Assembly (NCBI GenBank): GCA_964291475.2 | Contig: OZ220075.1 | Span: forward strand, 62,001 to 126,000 | DNA from: DAOUKH01 sp964291475 | GTDB taxonomy: Bacteria > Chloroflexota > Dehalococcoidia > SHYB01 | Length of the DNA stretch: 64,000 bases | Reading direction: 5' to 3' | Shown here: in pieces, positions 49,644 to 58,878 of the stretch | Layout: every line of letters begins with the position of its first letter | How positions within the stretch are numbered: the first letter of the stretch is position 1 | Notes under the pieces: generated by a model | Told to the model about the DNA's origin: nothing | The model's database searches: none | Seen by the model: only the letters and a program-made list of their open reading frames with translations | Program-made: the position numbers and the translations under genes

Positions 49644-50822
49644 ATGACGGAGACAGCGCTGAGACTCCTGTCCGCCGATAATCACATCGTCGAGCCGCCG
49701 GACCTGTGGACGAGCCGGATCGACGCCAAGTACCGCGACCGCGCCCCGCGCCTTATCAAGGGAGACAAGGCCGACTGGTACGTCGTCGAGGGCGACAAGT
49801 CCATCGGGTCGCTGGGCACGGCGACGCATGCCGGACTCCGCCTCACCTCCGACAAACCGTACGAGATTTCTCTGGAAGACCGCTGGGAGAACGTGCGGCC
49901 GGGCGGGTACGAGCCCGACGAGGCGATCAAGGACATGGACCTCGACGGCGTCGACGGCGCGGTCGTCTTTCCCACGCGGGGAGTGGGGGGCATCTGGCGG
50001 CTTCAGGACTCCGATCTGTTGTCCGCGATATGCCGGGCCTACAACGACTGGATCGCCGACTTCTCCGCGCCCTACCCCGAGCGGCTGAAGGGGGCGGCGA
50101 TGATCAACCTCGACGACGTGCCGTGGGCGGTCGAGGAAATCACCCGGGCAAAGGGGTTGGGGCTCGAGGCGGCCATCATCACCGTGCACCCGCCGCACGA
50201 ACGGGGATACGACAAGGACGTTTACGAGCCGTTCTGGGCGGCGGCTGAGGACCTCGAGATGCCGCTGTGCCTGCATTCGGGTTCCAATCGGTCCCTCCGC
50301 GACGGCATCCCCATGTACCACCACGACCCCACCATGGATCCCGACGACCCTCTAGAAGTCGTCTATATCAACGCGGACCATTGGATAAAGCGGTCGTTGA
50401 CGTCAATGCTCTTGTCGCGAGTATTTGAGCGCCATCCGAGGTTGAAAGTTGTCAGCGTCGAAAACCAGGCCGGATGGGTAGCTCATTGGCTCTACCGGCT
50501 CGACCTGTGGTACCGTGAGCGCCCCGTACGATGGGGCCGCTACGAGAGCGATATGATGCCGAGCGACTACTTCCACAGGAATGTGTTCGTGAGCTTTCAG
50601 GACGACCCCATGGCCCCGGCTCTTCGCTCGCTCATCGGAGTCGAGAATCTGCTCTGGGGCTCCGACTATCCTCATACCGAATGTACCTGGCCGGAATCCC
50701 AACGGGTTGTTCGGGAGATTTTTGCGGGCGTCCCAGCAGAGGAAGTACGCCGCATCACCTATCTGAATACGGCTGACGTGTTCGGGTTCACCGTGCCCGA
50801 CAATTTGGAAAGAGCGGCGTAG
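49644..50822 (+). CDS. Amidohydrolase-2 family hydrolase, module copy 1 gene B
   Basis: 392 residues with LRLLSADNHIVEPPDLWTSR opening (Asp-Asn-His), KDMDLDGVDGAVVFPTRG, LCLHSGSNRS and LWGSDYPHTECTWPESQRV. GGGAGGTTTAGGGAT precedes the ATG. It differs clearly from gene A, so the module pairs two distinct subfamilies. It is 33 bases after gene A and 15 bases before the D-aminoacylase-like gene, so all three should be co-transcribed. Confidence 0.88.
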   Translation: MTETALRLLSADNHIVEPPDLWTSRIDAKYRDRAPRLIKGDKADWYVVEGDKSIGSLGTATHAGLRLTSDKPYEISLEDRWENVRPGGYEPDEAIKDMDLDGVDGAVVFPTRGVGGIWRLQDSDLLSAICRAYNDWIADFSAPYPERLKGAAMINLDDVPWAVEEITRAKGLGLEAAIITVHPPHERGYDKDVYEPFWAAAEDLEMPLCLHSGSNRSLRDGIPMYHHDPTMDPDDPLEVVYINADHWIKRSLTSMLLSRVFERHPRLKVVSVENQAGWVAHWLYRLDLWYRERPVRWGRYESDMMPSDYFHRNVFVSFQDDPMAPALRSLIGVENLLWGSDYPHTECTWPESQRVVREIFAGVPAEEVRRITYLNTADVFGFTVPDNLERAA

Positions 50823-50837
50823 GGTAGGAGGCAGGGG

Positions 50838-52532
50838 ATGCAGGAATTCGATACGGTTGTCCGCGGGGGCACGATCGTCGACGGCACCGGAATTCCCCGG
50901 TACCGAAGCGACATTGGGATCAAGGACGGCCGCATCGTCACGATCAGTGGAAAGATCCCTGCCGGGGCGGCGAAGGAGATCGACGCCGGCGGCTGCATCG
51001 TCGCTCCCGGCGCCATCGACCTGCACACCCACTATGACGCCCAACTGAACTGGGACCCCTACGCCACGCTCAGCGGCTGGTTCGGCGTCACGACGGTCAC
51101 CATCGGCCAGTGCGGCTTCGGGTTTGCTCCCGTGAGGCCGGACGACCGCGATCTGTCTATGCGCATGATGAACCGCATCGAGGCCATACCCCTCGAGTCC
51201 ATGCAGCGCGGCATCCGGTGGGACTGGGAGACCTACCCCGAGTTCCTCGACAGCCTCGATGGTCAGGGGTTGGGGTTGAACGTCGCCTCGCTCTTCCCGT
51301 TTTCCCCGCTGCGGGCCTACGTCATGGGCATGCTGCCGGCGAGGGAGCGGCAGCAGGTTACCCCGGAAGAGCTCGACCAGATGAAGGCGCTCTTCGACGA
51401 GGGAATGCGAGCCGGCTCCTTCGGCTTCGCGGTGGACAAGAACGAGGAAGACCGGGCTGAAGACGGCGGGCCCATTCCAAGCCACGCCGCGTCGGCGGAA
51501 GAGCCCCTGGCACTCGCTGAGATCCTGGGCGGGTATGGCGTCGGGTTCATGGGCTGGACTATGGGCATCTCACCGGACCAGGAGGGGCAGCTCGCCGTCC
51601 TCACGAAAATGCTCGAGGCAAGCGGGCGGCCGCTGCACATTGGCACCGGGCCGGGCCCGGCCGGCGCGGCGTGGGTCGCCGACCGGAGGTCCGAGGGGTT
51701 CCCTGTGGCCCACCAACGCGTAGGCGCATTCGTCGATACCCGCTTCAGCCTCGCGGAATTCAACCAATTCGACTACATGCCCAGTTGGGCCCGAGGGCTG
51801 GTGGGCACAGCGGAGGAACGGTCGGCCAAGTTGCGGCAGACCGATATCCGCGAGGGGATGAAACGCGAGGCGGAAGTCCCGCTCCATCCCAGGACCAATT
51901 GGGAGAAGACCAGGGTCTTACAGGTCGTCCATGAACGGAACTACAAGTACGAGGGCCTGACGGTTCCCCAACTCGCCGAGGCGATGGGCGGGATACACCC
52001 GGTGGAGGCCCTGATCGACCTTTCGCTCGACGAGGGGTTGCGCACCGAGTTCGGCTTCCGCAACGAGGGGCCGGAGGTCGAAGAGTCGATGGCCAAGGGC
52101 ATCAAGGACCCGTACACGCACATCTCGGTCTCCGACGGTGGCGCCCACACGCGGTTCAGCGTACTCGCGCGGTGGCCGGTCGAATTCCTGGCCCACTGGG
52201 CGCGCGATACCGAAACGCTCACCCTGGAGCAGGCCCACTACAAGATCAGCGCCTATCCCGCCTGGATCGCCAGCTACCACAACCGGGGCACGCTGCGAGT
52301 CGGCAAGGCAGCCGACATGATGGTCTACGATCTCGACGAGCTCGGACTGCTCTACGAGAGGCCGATCTATTCCAACGACTTCCCCGGGGGCGAGCGTCGG
52401 CTGATACAGAAGGCGAAGGGGCTGCGCTACACGATCGTCAACGGCACGGTCACCTTCGAAGACAGCGTCTGCACCGACGCACTGCCCGGCAAGCTGCTGC
52501 GCAGCTACGAAGAAGCCATACCGCAGTCCTAG
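50838..52532 (+). CDS. N-acyl-D-amino-acid deacylase family amidohydrolase
   Basis: 564 residues of the amidohydrolase-3/D-aminoacylase type. DTVVRGGTIVDGTGIP opens the beta-sandwich domain. The metal motif is DLHTHYDAQLNWDP, then the TIGQCGFGFAPVRP block with the Cys used by D-aminoacylases. VSDGGAHTRF near residue 430 has the second metal Asp/His and HNRGTLRVGKAADMMVYDLD closes the sandwich. It removes acyl groups from D-amino acids or similar amides. Third gene of the amidohydrolase operon. Confidence 0.9.
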   Translation: MQEFDTVVRGGTIVDGTGIPRYRSDIGIKDGRIVTISGKIPAGAAKEIDAGGCIVAPGAIDLHTHYDAQLNWDPYATLSGWFGVTTVTIGQCGFGFAPVRPDDRDLSMRMMNRIEAIPLESMQRGIRWDWETYPEFLDSLDGQGLGLNVASLFPFSPLRAYVMGMLPARERQQVTPEELDQMKALFDEGMRAGSFGFAVDKNEEDRAEDGGPIPSHAASAEEPLALAEILGGYGVGFMGWTMGISPDQEGQLAVLTKMLEASGRPLHIGTGPGPAGAAWVADRRSEGFPVAHQRVGAFVDTRFSLAEFNQFDYMPSWARGLVGTAEERSAKLRQTDIREGMKREAEVPLHPRTNWEKTRVLQVVHERNYKYEGLTVPQLAEAMGGIHPVEALIDLSLDEGLRTEFGFRNEGPEVEESMAKGIKDPYTHISVSDGGAHTRFSVLARWPVEFLAHWARDTETLTLEQAHYKISAYPAWIASYHNRGTLRVGKAADMMVYDLDELGLLYERPIYSNDFPGGERRLIQKAKGLRYTIVNGTVTFEDSVCTDALPGKLLRSYEEAIPQS

Positions 52533-52615
52533 CTCAGACGCGTTGCATCGCGGGGAGGGCAGATTTTGACTACGCCCGAAAGCCCGCCGCACCTAACACA
52601 CGCTTTGCGCCAGTC

Positions 52616-52945
52616 ATGATCCACGAGCTGCGCACCTACGACGTCGTTCCCGGCAAGCTGCCGGCGCTCCACGAGCGGATGGCCAAGCGCATGATTCCCT
52701 TGTTCCGGAAGCACGGCATCGAGTTGACCGCCGCGTGGGTTCCCGAAGTGGGGGGGAAGACCAACCACCGACTCGTCTACATTCTTGCCTACGAAAGCCT
52801 CGCGGACCGCGAGGAAAAATGGGCGGCTTTTTTGTCGGATGAGGAAGTCCTGCAACTTGTCGCGGAAACGGAAGGCGCTGAGCCGTGGGTGCTGCGGAGC
52901 GAAAACACCCTGCTCCGGCCAACGGAATATTCGCCGCTTACCTGA
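52616..52945 (+). CDS. NIPSNAP family protein
   Basis: 109 residues. MIHELRTYDVVPGKLPALHERM is the NIPSNAP opening, a ferredoxin-like dimeric alpha/beta barrel, with HRLVYILAYESLADREEKWAAF next. The function in bacteria is poorly known; small monooxygenase-like and binding roles are proposed. It follows the amidohydrolase operon by 83 bases and precedes the promoter of the next binding protein. Confidence 0.83.
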   Translation: MIHELRTYDVVPGKLPALHERMAKRMIPLFRKHGIELTAAWVPEVGGKTNHRLVYILAYESLADREEKWAAFLSDEEVLQLVAETEGAEPWVLRSENTLLRPTEYSPLT

Positions 52946-53040
52946 CCGTAACTTCGCCCCTTCGTCGAACGGTTGACTGCCGACAGGATCATTGTGCTGA
53001 GACACACCTGTTAGTGCGACGGTTTTCTCCTGTAGGAAGC

Positions 53041-53069
53041 TTGACAGGGTAGAAGGGGAAGGGTATATT
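53041..53069 (+). promoter_or_regulatory. Strong sigma-70-type promoter of the ABC importer
   Basis: TTGACA at 53041-53046, exactly 17 bases, then TATATT at 53064-53069. The leader of about 95 bases ends with AAGGAGG before ATG 53171. It is the best full-consensus promoter in the window and fits a highly expressed binding protein. Confidence 0.8.
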
Positions 53070-53170
53070 CCGCCGACCCCACCGGAAGCCCGTTCGTTGT
53101 GGCTTTGCGGCCTCGGTACTTGGGCTTGGTTCAAGGGCGAAGTGGCGGTGTAAAGGCAAGGAGGCGAACC

Positions 53171-54952
53171 ATGCGGTTCAGTTCCAAGAGGTTGTTTGGC
53201 ATCTTTATTGGGCTTGCTGTCGTAGCCCTCGTCGTTGCATCGTGCACGGGGGCTGAAGGACCGGCAGGACCGGCAGGACCAGCGGGGCCGCAAGGACCAG
53301 CAGGGCCGGCGGGACCGGCGGGGCCGGCAGGACCGGAAGGGCCGCAAGGACCGGCGGGTGGCGACGCCATGATGCCGGATGCCACGGCCATGCCCGAGCC
53401 GACAGCCACGGCCATGCCCGAGCCGACGGCGACGCCTGAGCCCGAGCCCACGGCGGCGATGATGATGCCGGAGGGTGAGTACGGTGGCGTCCTGAACATA
53501 CCGACGATCGCGGACATCGGCAATCGCGACCCAAGCCTGGCGGGCTACTTCTTCAATTATGGGGTGGGCGCCAACGTGTACAACGAGATGCTGCGGTTCA
53601 ATTGGGAGCCGCCTCGAGACAAGGTGCTTCCGAGCCTGGCCAAGACATGGGAGTTCTCGTCTGACGGGATGGCCCTGACCCTGAACTTCCACGAAGGCGT
53701 GATGTTCCACGACGGCGAGCCGTTCACCGCGTCGGACGCCGCGTTCTCGATTGATAAGAACAACGGTCGGTTCGCATCACAGTTCGACATCGTCACCAGC
53801 ATGGATGTGCCGGACGACACCACGCTCGTGATGAACTTGAGCGTGCCGAAGGCGTCGCTTCCCAGCCTGCTGGCGCATACCCGCATCATCATGTTCGGCG
53901 AGCACACCTGGGAGGCGGCCGGTGGCGACCTCACCGATGGCCCCAACATCGGCACGGGCGCCTTCATGCTCGACCCCGACGAATTCGACAGGGGTGTGTC
54001 CTACGGGCTCGTGCGGAACGACAACTTCTTCATGGAAGGGTTTCCCTTCCTCGACGGCATCAAGACTTTCGTCATTGGCGAAGAGGGGACGCGGCTGGGC
54101 CTCTTCCGTACGGGCCGACTCGATGTCCTCGGGACTGCCGCATCGACCCTGAACGAGGAACAGATAAACGATCTCCGGGGCGATGTGCCCAACCTCCAGG
54201 CAGCCCCGTTCAACGCCCTGAACCAGTTGGTCATTGTGGTCAACTCGCAAAAGGCGCCGTACGACAACGTAAACATACGGCGGGCGATCTCGCTCTCCAT
54301 CAACCGGCATGAGATGGCCCAGCTTCCTCACGTGGCGAGGCCGTCCGGCCCCCTGGTAGGACCTCCCGGATGGGGTCTGTCTGAGGAAGAAATCCTGGCG
54401 CTTCCGGGCTACGGCGATGGAGACCGCTACCTGGCGGACGTTGAGGAGGCCAAGCGGCTGCTGGCGGAAGCCGGCTACCCCGACGGCATCGACGTCGAGT
54501 TGATTAGCTCGGCCACGTCGTATCACCGCACCTCGCAGGTGGTCCTCATTGATCACCTCAGCCGCGCTGGGATCAGGGCCTCTGGGGCGCCCGTCACAAG
54601 CGCGGAGGACGTGGCGAGGAGGAACGAAGGAAACTTCGAACTTAACGTGCAGGGCGTCGGTCTCAGCTTCCCCGATCCCGACGGAGCATTCCTCGCCGTC
54701 CAGCCAGGTCTGTTCACGAAGCTGGAGGATGCCGAGATCTTGGACCTGTTCGCGCGCCAGTCCGTGGAAGGGGACGCTGACGCCCGGGCCGACTTGGTCA
54801 GGCAGCTTCAGGAGCGGATGATCGACCAGATGAGCATCATCACCGTGGGGTGGCAACAGTTCTTCTGGGCGCTCCAGCCCAAGGTACGGAACCTCTATCC
54901 ACCGCTTGGGTGGACCGACTCCAACTGGGACCACGTTTGGTTCGACGAGTAG
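53171..54952 (+). CDS. Substrate-binding lipoprotein (SBP family 5) with collagen-like stalk
   Basis: 593 residues. AAGGAGG precedes ATG 53171. The signal ends at Cys25 (VASC). Residues 30-62 are eleven Gly-Pro-X collagen-like triplets, then an MPEPTA/TPEPEP linker to about 110. The SBP_bac_5 domain follows (LPSLAKTWEFSSDGMALTLNF, MFHDGEPFTASDAAFS). The permeases at 55699 and 56676 are downstream. It is the third stalk type among the three binding proteins here. Confidence 0.92.
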   Translation: MRFSSKRLFGIFIGLAVVALVVASCTGAEGPAGPAGPAGPQGPAGPAGPAGPAGPEGPQGPAGGDAMMPDATAMPEPTATAMPEPTATPEPEPTAAMMMPEGEYGGVLNIPTIADIGNRDPSLAGYFFNYGVGANVYNEMLRFNWEPPRDKVLPSLAKTWEFSSDGMALTLNFHEGVMFHDGEPFTASDAAFSIDKNNGRFASQFDIVTSMDVPDDTTLVMNLSVPKASLPSLLAHTRIIMFGEHTWEAAGGDLTDGPNIGTGAFMLDPDEFDRGVSYGLVRNDNFFMEGFPFLDGIKTFVIGEEGTRLGLFRTGRLDVLGTAASTLNEEQINDLRGDVPNLQAAPFNALNQLVIVVNSQKAPYDNVNIRRAISLSINRHEMAQLPHVARPSGPLVGPPGWGLSEEEILALPGYGDGDRYLADVEEAKRLLAEAGYPDGIDVELISSATSYHRTSQVVLIDHLSRAGIRASGAPVTSAEDVARRNEGNFELNVQGVGLSFPDPDGAFLAVQPGLFTKLEDAEILDLFARQSVEGDADARADLVRQLQERMIDQMSIITVGWQQFFWALQPKVRNLYPPLGWTDSNWDHVWFDE

Positions 54953-54975
54953 AGAAACCTTAGCTAAGAGTCTCG

Positions 54976-55011
54976 AACCTCGGCTGCACGGACGTCCGTG
55001 CAGCCGAGGTT
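54976..55011 (+). terminator. Perfect 36-base palindrome after the binding-protein gene
   Basis: An 18-base arm (54976-54993, beginning AACCTCGGCTG) is followed at once by its exact complement (54994-55011). It can form a long stem-loop in RNA. No U-run follows, so it more likely protects or attenuates the transcript, favouring the binding protein over the permeases. Confidence 0.7.
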
Positions 55012-55025
55012 GATCGGGCAGGATA

Positions 55026-55583
55026 ATGATTAAGTTCACCGAGCCCGTTAACGATCAGAAACTTGAGCCGGCCGACGAGGTTGGGACGCAGTTCGTCGAG
55101 GCCGGCCCGATCACGTTTGCCGTCGAGTACCGGTTCCTGTGCCAGAGGGACGCCGAGGGCGAGTTGACCGATGAAGTCAACGATCACGGGCTGACGATCC
55201 ATGTTTTCGAGGGGTCGTCCGGGATCAGGGCCCCCGAGCATCTTCGTTTCGACTGCCTGCTGATCCGGCCCCACTACCACTACATCAACTGGGCGACCCA
55301 GCGCCAAGAGCATATGTGGTACGACCCGGCGGCGTCCGGCGACATGGTCGAGTGGTCGATAGGCCAGCTTCGAAACCGGCTGGTACCGATGCTCATCGAG
55401 GCGGGCGCCACGGAATTGGCGTCGCGGATCGATCTTCGAGAGGTCGAAGCCGCGCTTCCCAAGGTCGCGGCATGGGCGGAGGCGCTAAGCGAACAGGCGC
55501 AGCGGAATTGGAAAGGCCCAGTTTACCTGACTGGGGCCGGCGTCTATCCGCACTGGCGTCCCGGCGACGTTCCCGAGCACTAG
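55026..55583 (+). CDS. Conserved-looking protein of unknown function (possibly DUF7700-like)
   Basis: 185 residues, no signal or membrane span. The central block EHLRFDCLLIRPHYHYINW is rich in His/Cys/Tyr and may bind metal. An acidic N-terminal beta-rich part (TFAVEYRFLCQRDAEGELTD) and helical C-terminus (REVEAALPKVAAWAEALSEQ) surround it. I recall a similar pattern in DUF7700 but am not certain. It lies 14 bases after the palindrome and 115 bases before the permeases, inside the importer cluster, so it probably acts on the imported compound. Confidence 0.65.
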   Translation: MIKFTEPVNDQKLEPADEVGTQFVEAGPITFAVEYRFLCQRDAEGELTDEVNDHGLTIHVFEGSSGIRAPEHLRFDCLLIRPHYHYINWATQRQEHMWYDPAASGDMVEWSIGQLRNRLVPMLIEAGATELASRIDLREVEAALPKVAAWAEALSEQAQRNWKGPVYLTGAGVYPHWRPGDVPEH

Positions 55584-55698
55584 ACCGCGGGCCCGCGGCG
55601 CGGCCTACGAAGGTGGTTTCCGTGCTTTTCCCTAGCTGGGTCTCCCATCGGCGCCCTAGCGCCGGGAGAACAACGACGTCCCGGGGAGCCGTCTCGGC

Positions 55699-56658
55699 GT
55701 GACTGGCTATACGCTTCGCCGGCTGCTGCTGATCATCCCGACGGTCCTCATCGTCTCGATGATCATCTTCTTCATCTTCCATCTGCTGCCCGGCGACGCC
55801 GCCCTCATTCAGGTGACGGAAGGCGGCACATCCTCGATGAGCGTCAAGCAGTACGAGCGGGCGCTCGAGGAGCTTGGGCTGGACCGTCCGGCGGTAGAGC
55901 GGTATGGCGACTGGATATGGCGCCTCGTCCAAGGGGATGGCGGCAACTCATTGGTCACCGGACAGCCGGTCTTCGAAGAGTTGGCGAAAAGCCTTCCGGT
56001 GACGCTGGAACTAGCGATTCTCGCCTCCATCATGGGCATCGTCATCTCGATTCCCATCGGGGTGATGAGCGCGGTCAAGCAGGACGGCCTCTGGGACTAT
56101 CTGGGACGCCTCTTCACGGTGTGCGGCCTTGCCCTGCCGAGTTTCCTGGCCGGCTCCATGCTGCTCCTGATCATGTCCGTCTACTTCAATTGGCTTCCAC
56201 CCCTCGAATACACGCCGTTCCTCGAGGCGCCGATGAACAACCTCGCCCACGTCATCTGGCCTGCCACGATCCTTGCGCTGCACGAGACGGCGATTCTCGT
56301 GAGAATGACCCGTTCATCGATGCTCGAGGTCCTCCGCCAGGACTACATGCGGACGGCTCATGCCAAGGGCCTTGCCCCTCGTATGGCGGTCGTGCGGCAC
56401 GGGCTCCGCAACGCGCTCCTCCCGGTGGTAACCCTAGCGGGGCTGCAGCTGGCCAACCTGTTGGCGGGATCCGTCATCGCGGAAACCATCTTTGTGCTTC
56501 CGGGGGTTGGCTCACAGCTGCTCAATGGGATACGGGACAGAGACTGGGTAGTCGTGCAGACAATCGTCTTCCTCATCGCGGCGGGAGTCTTGCTGCTCAA
56601 CCTGGCCCTCGATTTGATCTACGGGTTCCTCGATCCGAGGATTCGATACCAATCATGA
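55699..56658 (+). CDS. Peptide-type ABC transporter permease (DppB-like)
   Basis: 319 residues, GTG start. The first helix is LLLIIPTVLIVSMIIFFIFH, then the ALEELGLDRPAVERYGDWIW box. The docking loop is YMRTAHAKGLAPRMAVVRHG and the tail is FLDPRIRYQS. It pairs with the permease 17 bases downstream and the binding lipoprotein at 53171. No ATPase gene is in this cluster, so it may borrow the ATPases at 35-37 kb or elsewhere. Confidence 0.92.
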   Translation: MTGYTLRRLLLIIPTVLIVSMIIFFIFHLLPGDAALIQVTEGGTSSMSVKQYERALEELGLDRPAVERYGDWIWRLVQGDGGNSLVTGQPVFEELAKSLPVTLELAILASIMGIVISIPIGVMSAVKQDGLWDYLGRLFTVCGLALPSFLAGSMLLLIMSVYFNWLPPLEYTPFLEAPMNNLAHVIWPATILALHETAILVRMTRSSMLEVLRQDYMRTAHAKGLAPRMAVVRHGLRNALLPVVTLAGLQLANLLAGSVIAETIFVLPGVGSQLLNGIRDRDWVVVQTIVFLIAAGVLLLNLALDLIYGFLDPRIRYQS

Positions 56659-56675
56659 AGACGCGGGTAACGTAG

Positions 56676-57608
56676 ATGCGTTGGCAGGGCTCCATGGTCG
56701 AGAAGATCCCGCCGGCCCTCGGCTGGACTAGCCGCGCCATCCCCTATTGCGGAGCCAGGGCCTGGTGGCTGGCGAAGGCGAAACCGCTGGGCGCGGTCGG
56801 CGCCTTCGTCGTCTTCGCGTTGATCGTAATAGCCATCTTCGAGTCCCAGATCGCCACGCACCCACCGGTACAAACCAACGTCGCCCTGAGACTGGAGTCG
56901 CCCAACTCTACGTTTCTGCTCGGGACCGACGAGGTCGGGCGTGATCAGTTCAGCCGGCTAGTCCACGCTACCCGGCCTGCCCTCTTCGTCGCGTTCGGCT
57001 CCGTCGTGGCGGGAGTCGTCTTGGGAGGCCTCGTGGGTCTGGCGAGCGGGTTCTGGGGCGGGCCCTTCGACCTCACCGTGCAACGCTTCATGGACGGCGT
57101 GATGGCTATGCCTGCGCTGATCATGGCGCTCGCGCTGGTTGCCTCTCTCGGTCCTAGCAACCTGAACGTCGCGATCGCTATTGGGTTCATCAACGTTCCG
57201 TACGCGAATCGCTTGGTTCGTGCAACCGTGCTCAGCCTCAAAGAGGAAGTCTATGTCGAGGCGGCGAGGGCAATTGGGGCCTCCGACTTGCGCATCATGG
57301 GTAGGCATATCACGCCCAACACGATGGCCCCGGTGCTCGTCTTGATGACAAATCAGTTCGCATCCGCGCTAGTCATCGCAGCCTCGTTGAGCTTCTTGGG
57401 CGTCGGCGCCCCACCCCCGGCTCCTTCGTGGGGCGGCATGCTCAACGTCGGGGTGACCCAGTTCGCCACGCTAGCACCGTGGTTGGGGGTCTCTACCGGT
57501 GTCATCATCTTCGTGACGATCTTGAGCTTCATCATGGTTGGCGACGCAATGCGGGACCTTCTTGATCCCCGCCTCCGTGGGGCCGGGATTGGCCCCGCGG
57601 CAACGTGA
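56676..57608 (+). CDS. Peptide-type ABC transporter permease (DppC-like)
   Basis: 310 residues. The GTDEVGRDQFSRLVHATRP box, docking loop YVEAARAIGASDLRIMGRHI and LSFLGVGAPPPAPSWGGML are all conserved; the C-terminus MRDLLDPRLRG is usual. A second in-frame ATG at 56694 is a possible start. The amidohydrolase module copy 2 follows after 35 bases on the same strand, linking import and catabolism. Confidence 0.92.
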   Translation: MRWQGSMVEKIPPALGWTSRAIPYCGARAWWLAKAKPLGAVGAFVVFALIVIAIFESQIATHPPVQTNVALRLESPNSTFLLGTDEVGRDQFSRLVHATRPALFVAFGSVVAGVVLGGLVGLASGFWGGPFDLTVQRFMDGVMAMPALIMALALVASLGPSNLNVAIAIGFINVPYANRLVRATVLSLKEEVYVEAARAIGASDLRIMGRHITPNTMAPVLVLMTNQFASALVIAASLSFLGVGAPPPAPSWGGMLNVGVTQFATLAPWLGVSTGVIIFVTILSFIMVGDAMRDLLDPRLRGAGIGPAAT

Positions 57609-57643
57609 TCGCCGTCTTCGATGCTGCGTAGGAAAGAAGGTAC

Positions 57644-58810
57644 ATGAGCGCACAGGCTGGAACTGCACCAACCGGAACACTCGTAGAGCGTTGTCCGCTT
57701 GTCTCGTCGGATTCCCACATCCTCGAGACGGGGGAGATGTGGCCGATGCGGGTGGACAAGGCGTTCCGAGACCGCGCGCCGAGAGTGGTCCGCGTCGGCG
57801 AGTATGACGAGTGGCATGCCGATGGGGTCAGAATCCACAGCGTTCGAGCCACCGGATATCAGGCCGGAGTCAGGTTCACCAACCCGCAGGAGCTGTCGCT
57901 CGACGGCCGCATCGAGGACATCCGTCCCGGCGCGCTCGACCCTCATCCGCACGTGCAGGACATGGACATCGACGGGGTGGCCGCCGCAATCCTCTACCCC
58001 ACCGTCGGTCTGCAGCTCTACCGTATCGCAGACACGGACCTCTGCTCGGCGTGCATGCGCGCGTATAACGACCACGTGGCCGACTTCTGCTCCCCCTACC
58101 CGGACCGGCTCAAGGGAATCGCCATGCTCAACGTGGACAGCATGCAGGAATGCGTGAGCGAGCTCGAGCGGGTGGCCAAGATGGGTTTAGCCGGCGCGAT
58201 GATTCCGGTGCGCCCCTACGTTCGGTACGACCACGCCAACTACGAGCCCTTGTGGGCGGCGGCGCAGGAACTCGACCTCCCGCTGACCCTCCACGTCGGC
58301 ACCGAGCGGTGGCGTCCCGATATTGGGATCCCGGGGGCGCCTCTCGACCCCGTGGTCTTCTCGGCTTCAGCGCAAGACCTGCGCATCTCGCTGGCGGCCC
58401 TGATCTTCGGCGGCGTATTCGAGCGCTTTCCCCGCCTGAAGATCGTCGCGGCGGAGTTTGAAATCTGCTGGGCGCTCTACCTCTTGAATCGAATGGACGA
58501 TACGTACAAGAACCGCGTTGCCGGCCTGAAGGGGCGGCGCTTTAAGGGCGAAGCGATCCCCAGCGACTTCTTCCGCCGCAACGTTCATATCAGCTTCCAA
58601 GAGGACGCGATGGGAGTCGAGGCGCGCCATCACGTCGGTGTCGACCACCTGATGTGGGGCGCCGACTACCCGCACGCGGAGTCGACGTTCCCGAGGTCCC
58701 GCGAGATCGTCGACGAGATTTTCGAAGGCATCCCCGCCGAGGACAAAACCAAGATCACGCGGGACAATGCCGTGCGGTTGTACGGCTTCTCGATCGACGG
58801 AGTCAACTAG
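57644..58810 (+). CDS. Amidohydrolase-2 family hydrolase, module copy 2 gene A
   Basis: 388 residues, paralogue of the gene at 48447 along its length: CPLVSSDSHILETGEMWPMR, HVQDMDIDGVAAAILYPTVG, LTLHVGTERW and MWGADYPHAESTFPRSREI. GAAAGAAGGTAC precedes ATG. Conserved metal Asp and His are kept. It follows the permeases directly, so its substrate is likely the compound imported by them. Confidence 0.88.
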   Translation: MSAQAGTAPTGTLVERCPLVSSDSHILETGEMWPMRVDKAFRDRAPRVVRVGEYDEWHADGVRIHSVRATGYQAGVRFTNPQELSLDGRIEDIRPGALDPHPHVQDMDIDGVAAAILYPTVGLQLYRIADTDLCSACMRAYNDHVADFCSPYPDRLKGIAMLNVDSMQECVSELERVAKMGLAGAMIPVRPYVRYDHANYEPLWAAAQELDLPLTLHVGTERWRPDIGIPGAPLDPVVFSASAQDLRISLAALIFGGVFERFPRLKIVAAEFEICWALYLLNRMDDTYKNRVAGLKGRRFKGEAIPSDFFRRNVHISFQEDAMGVEARHHVGVDHLMWGADYPHAESTFPRSREIVDEIFEGIPAEDKTKITRDNAVRLYGFSIDGVN

Positions 58811-58878
58811 AGTCCGCGGGCCAGTTGGCTGATTTTCAAAGCGACGCGACGGACGAGTCCAAGGGTGGAGGAAGTTTT

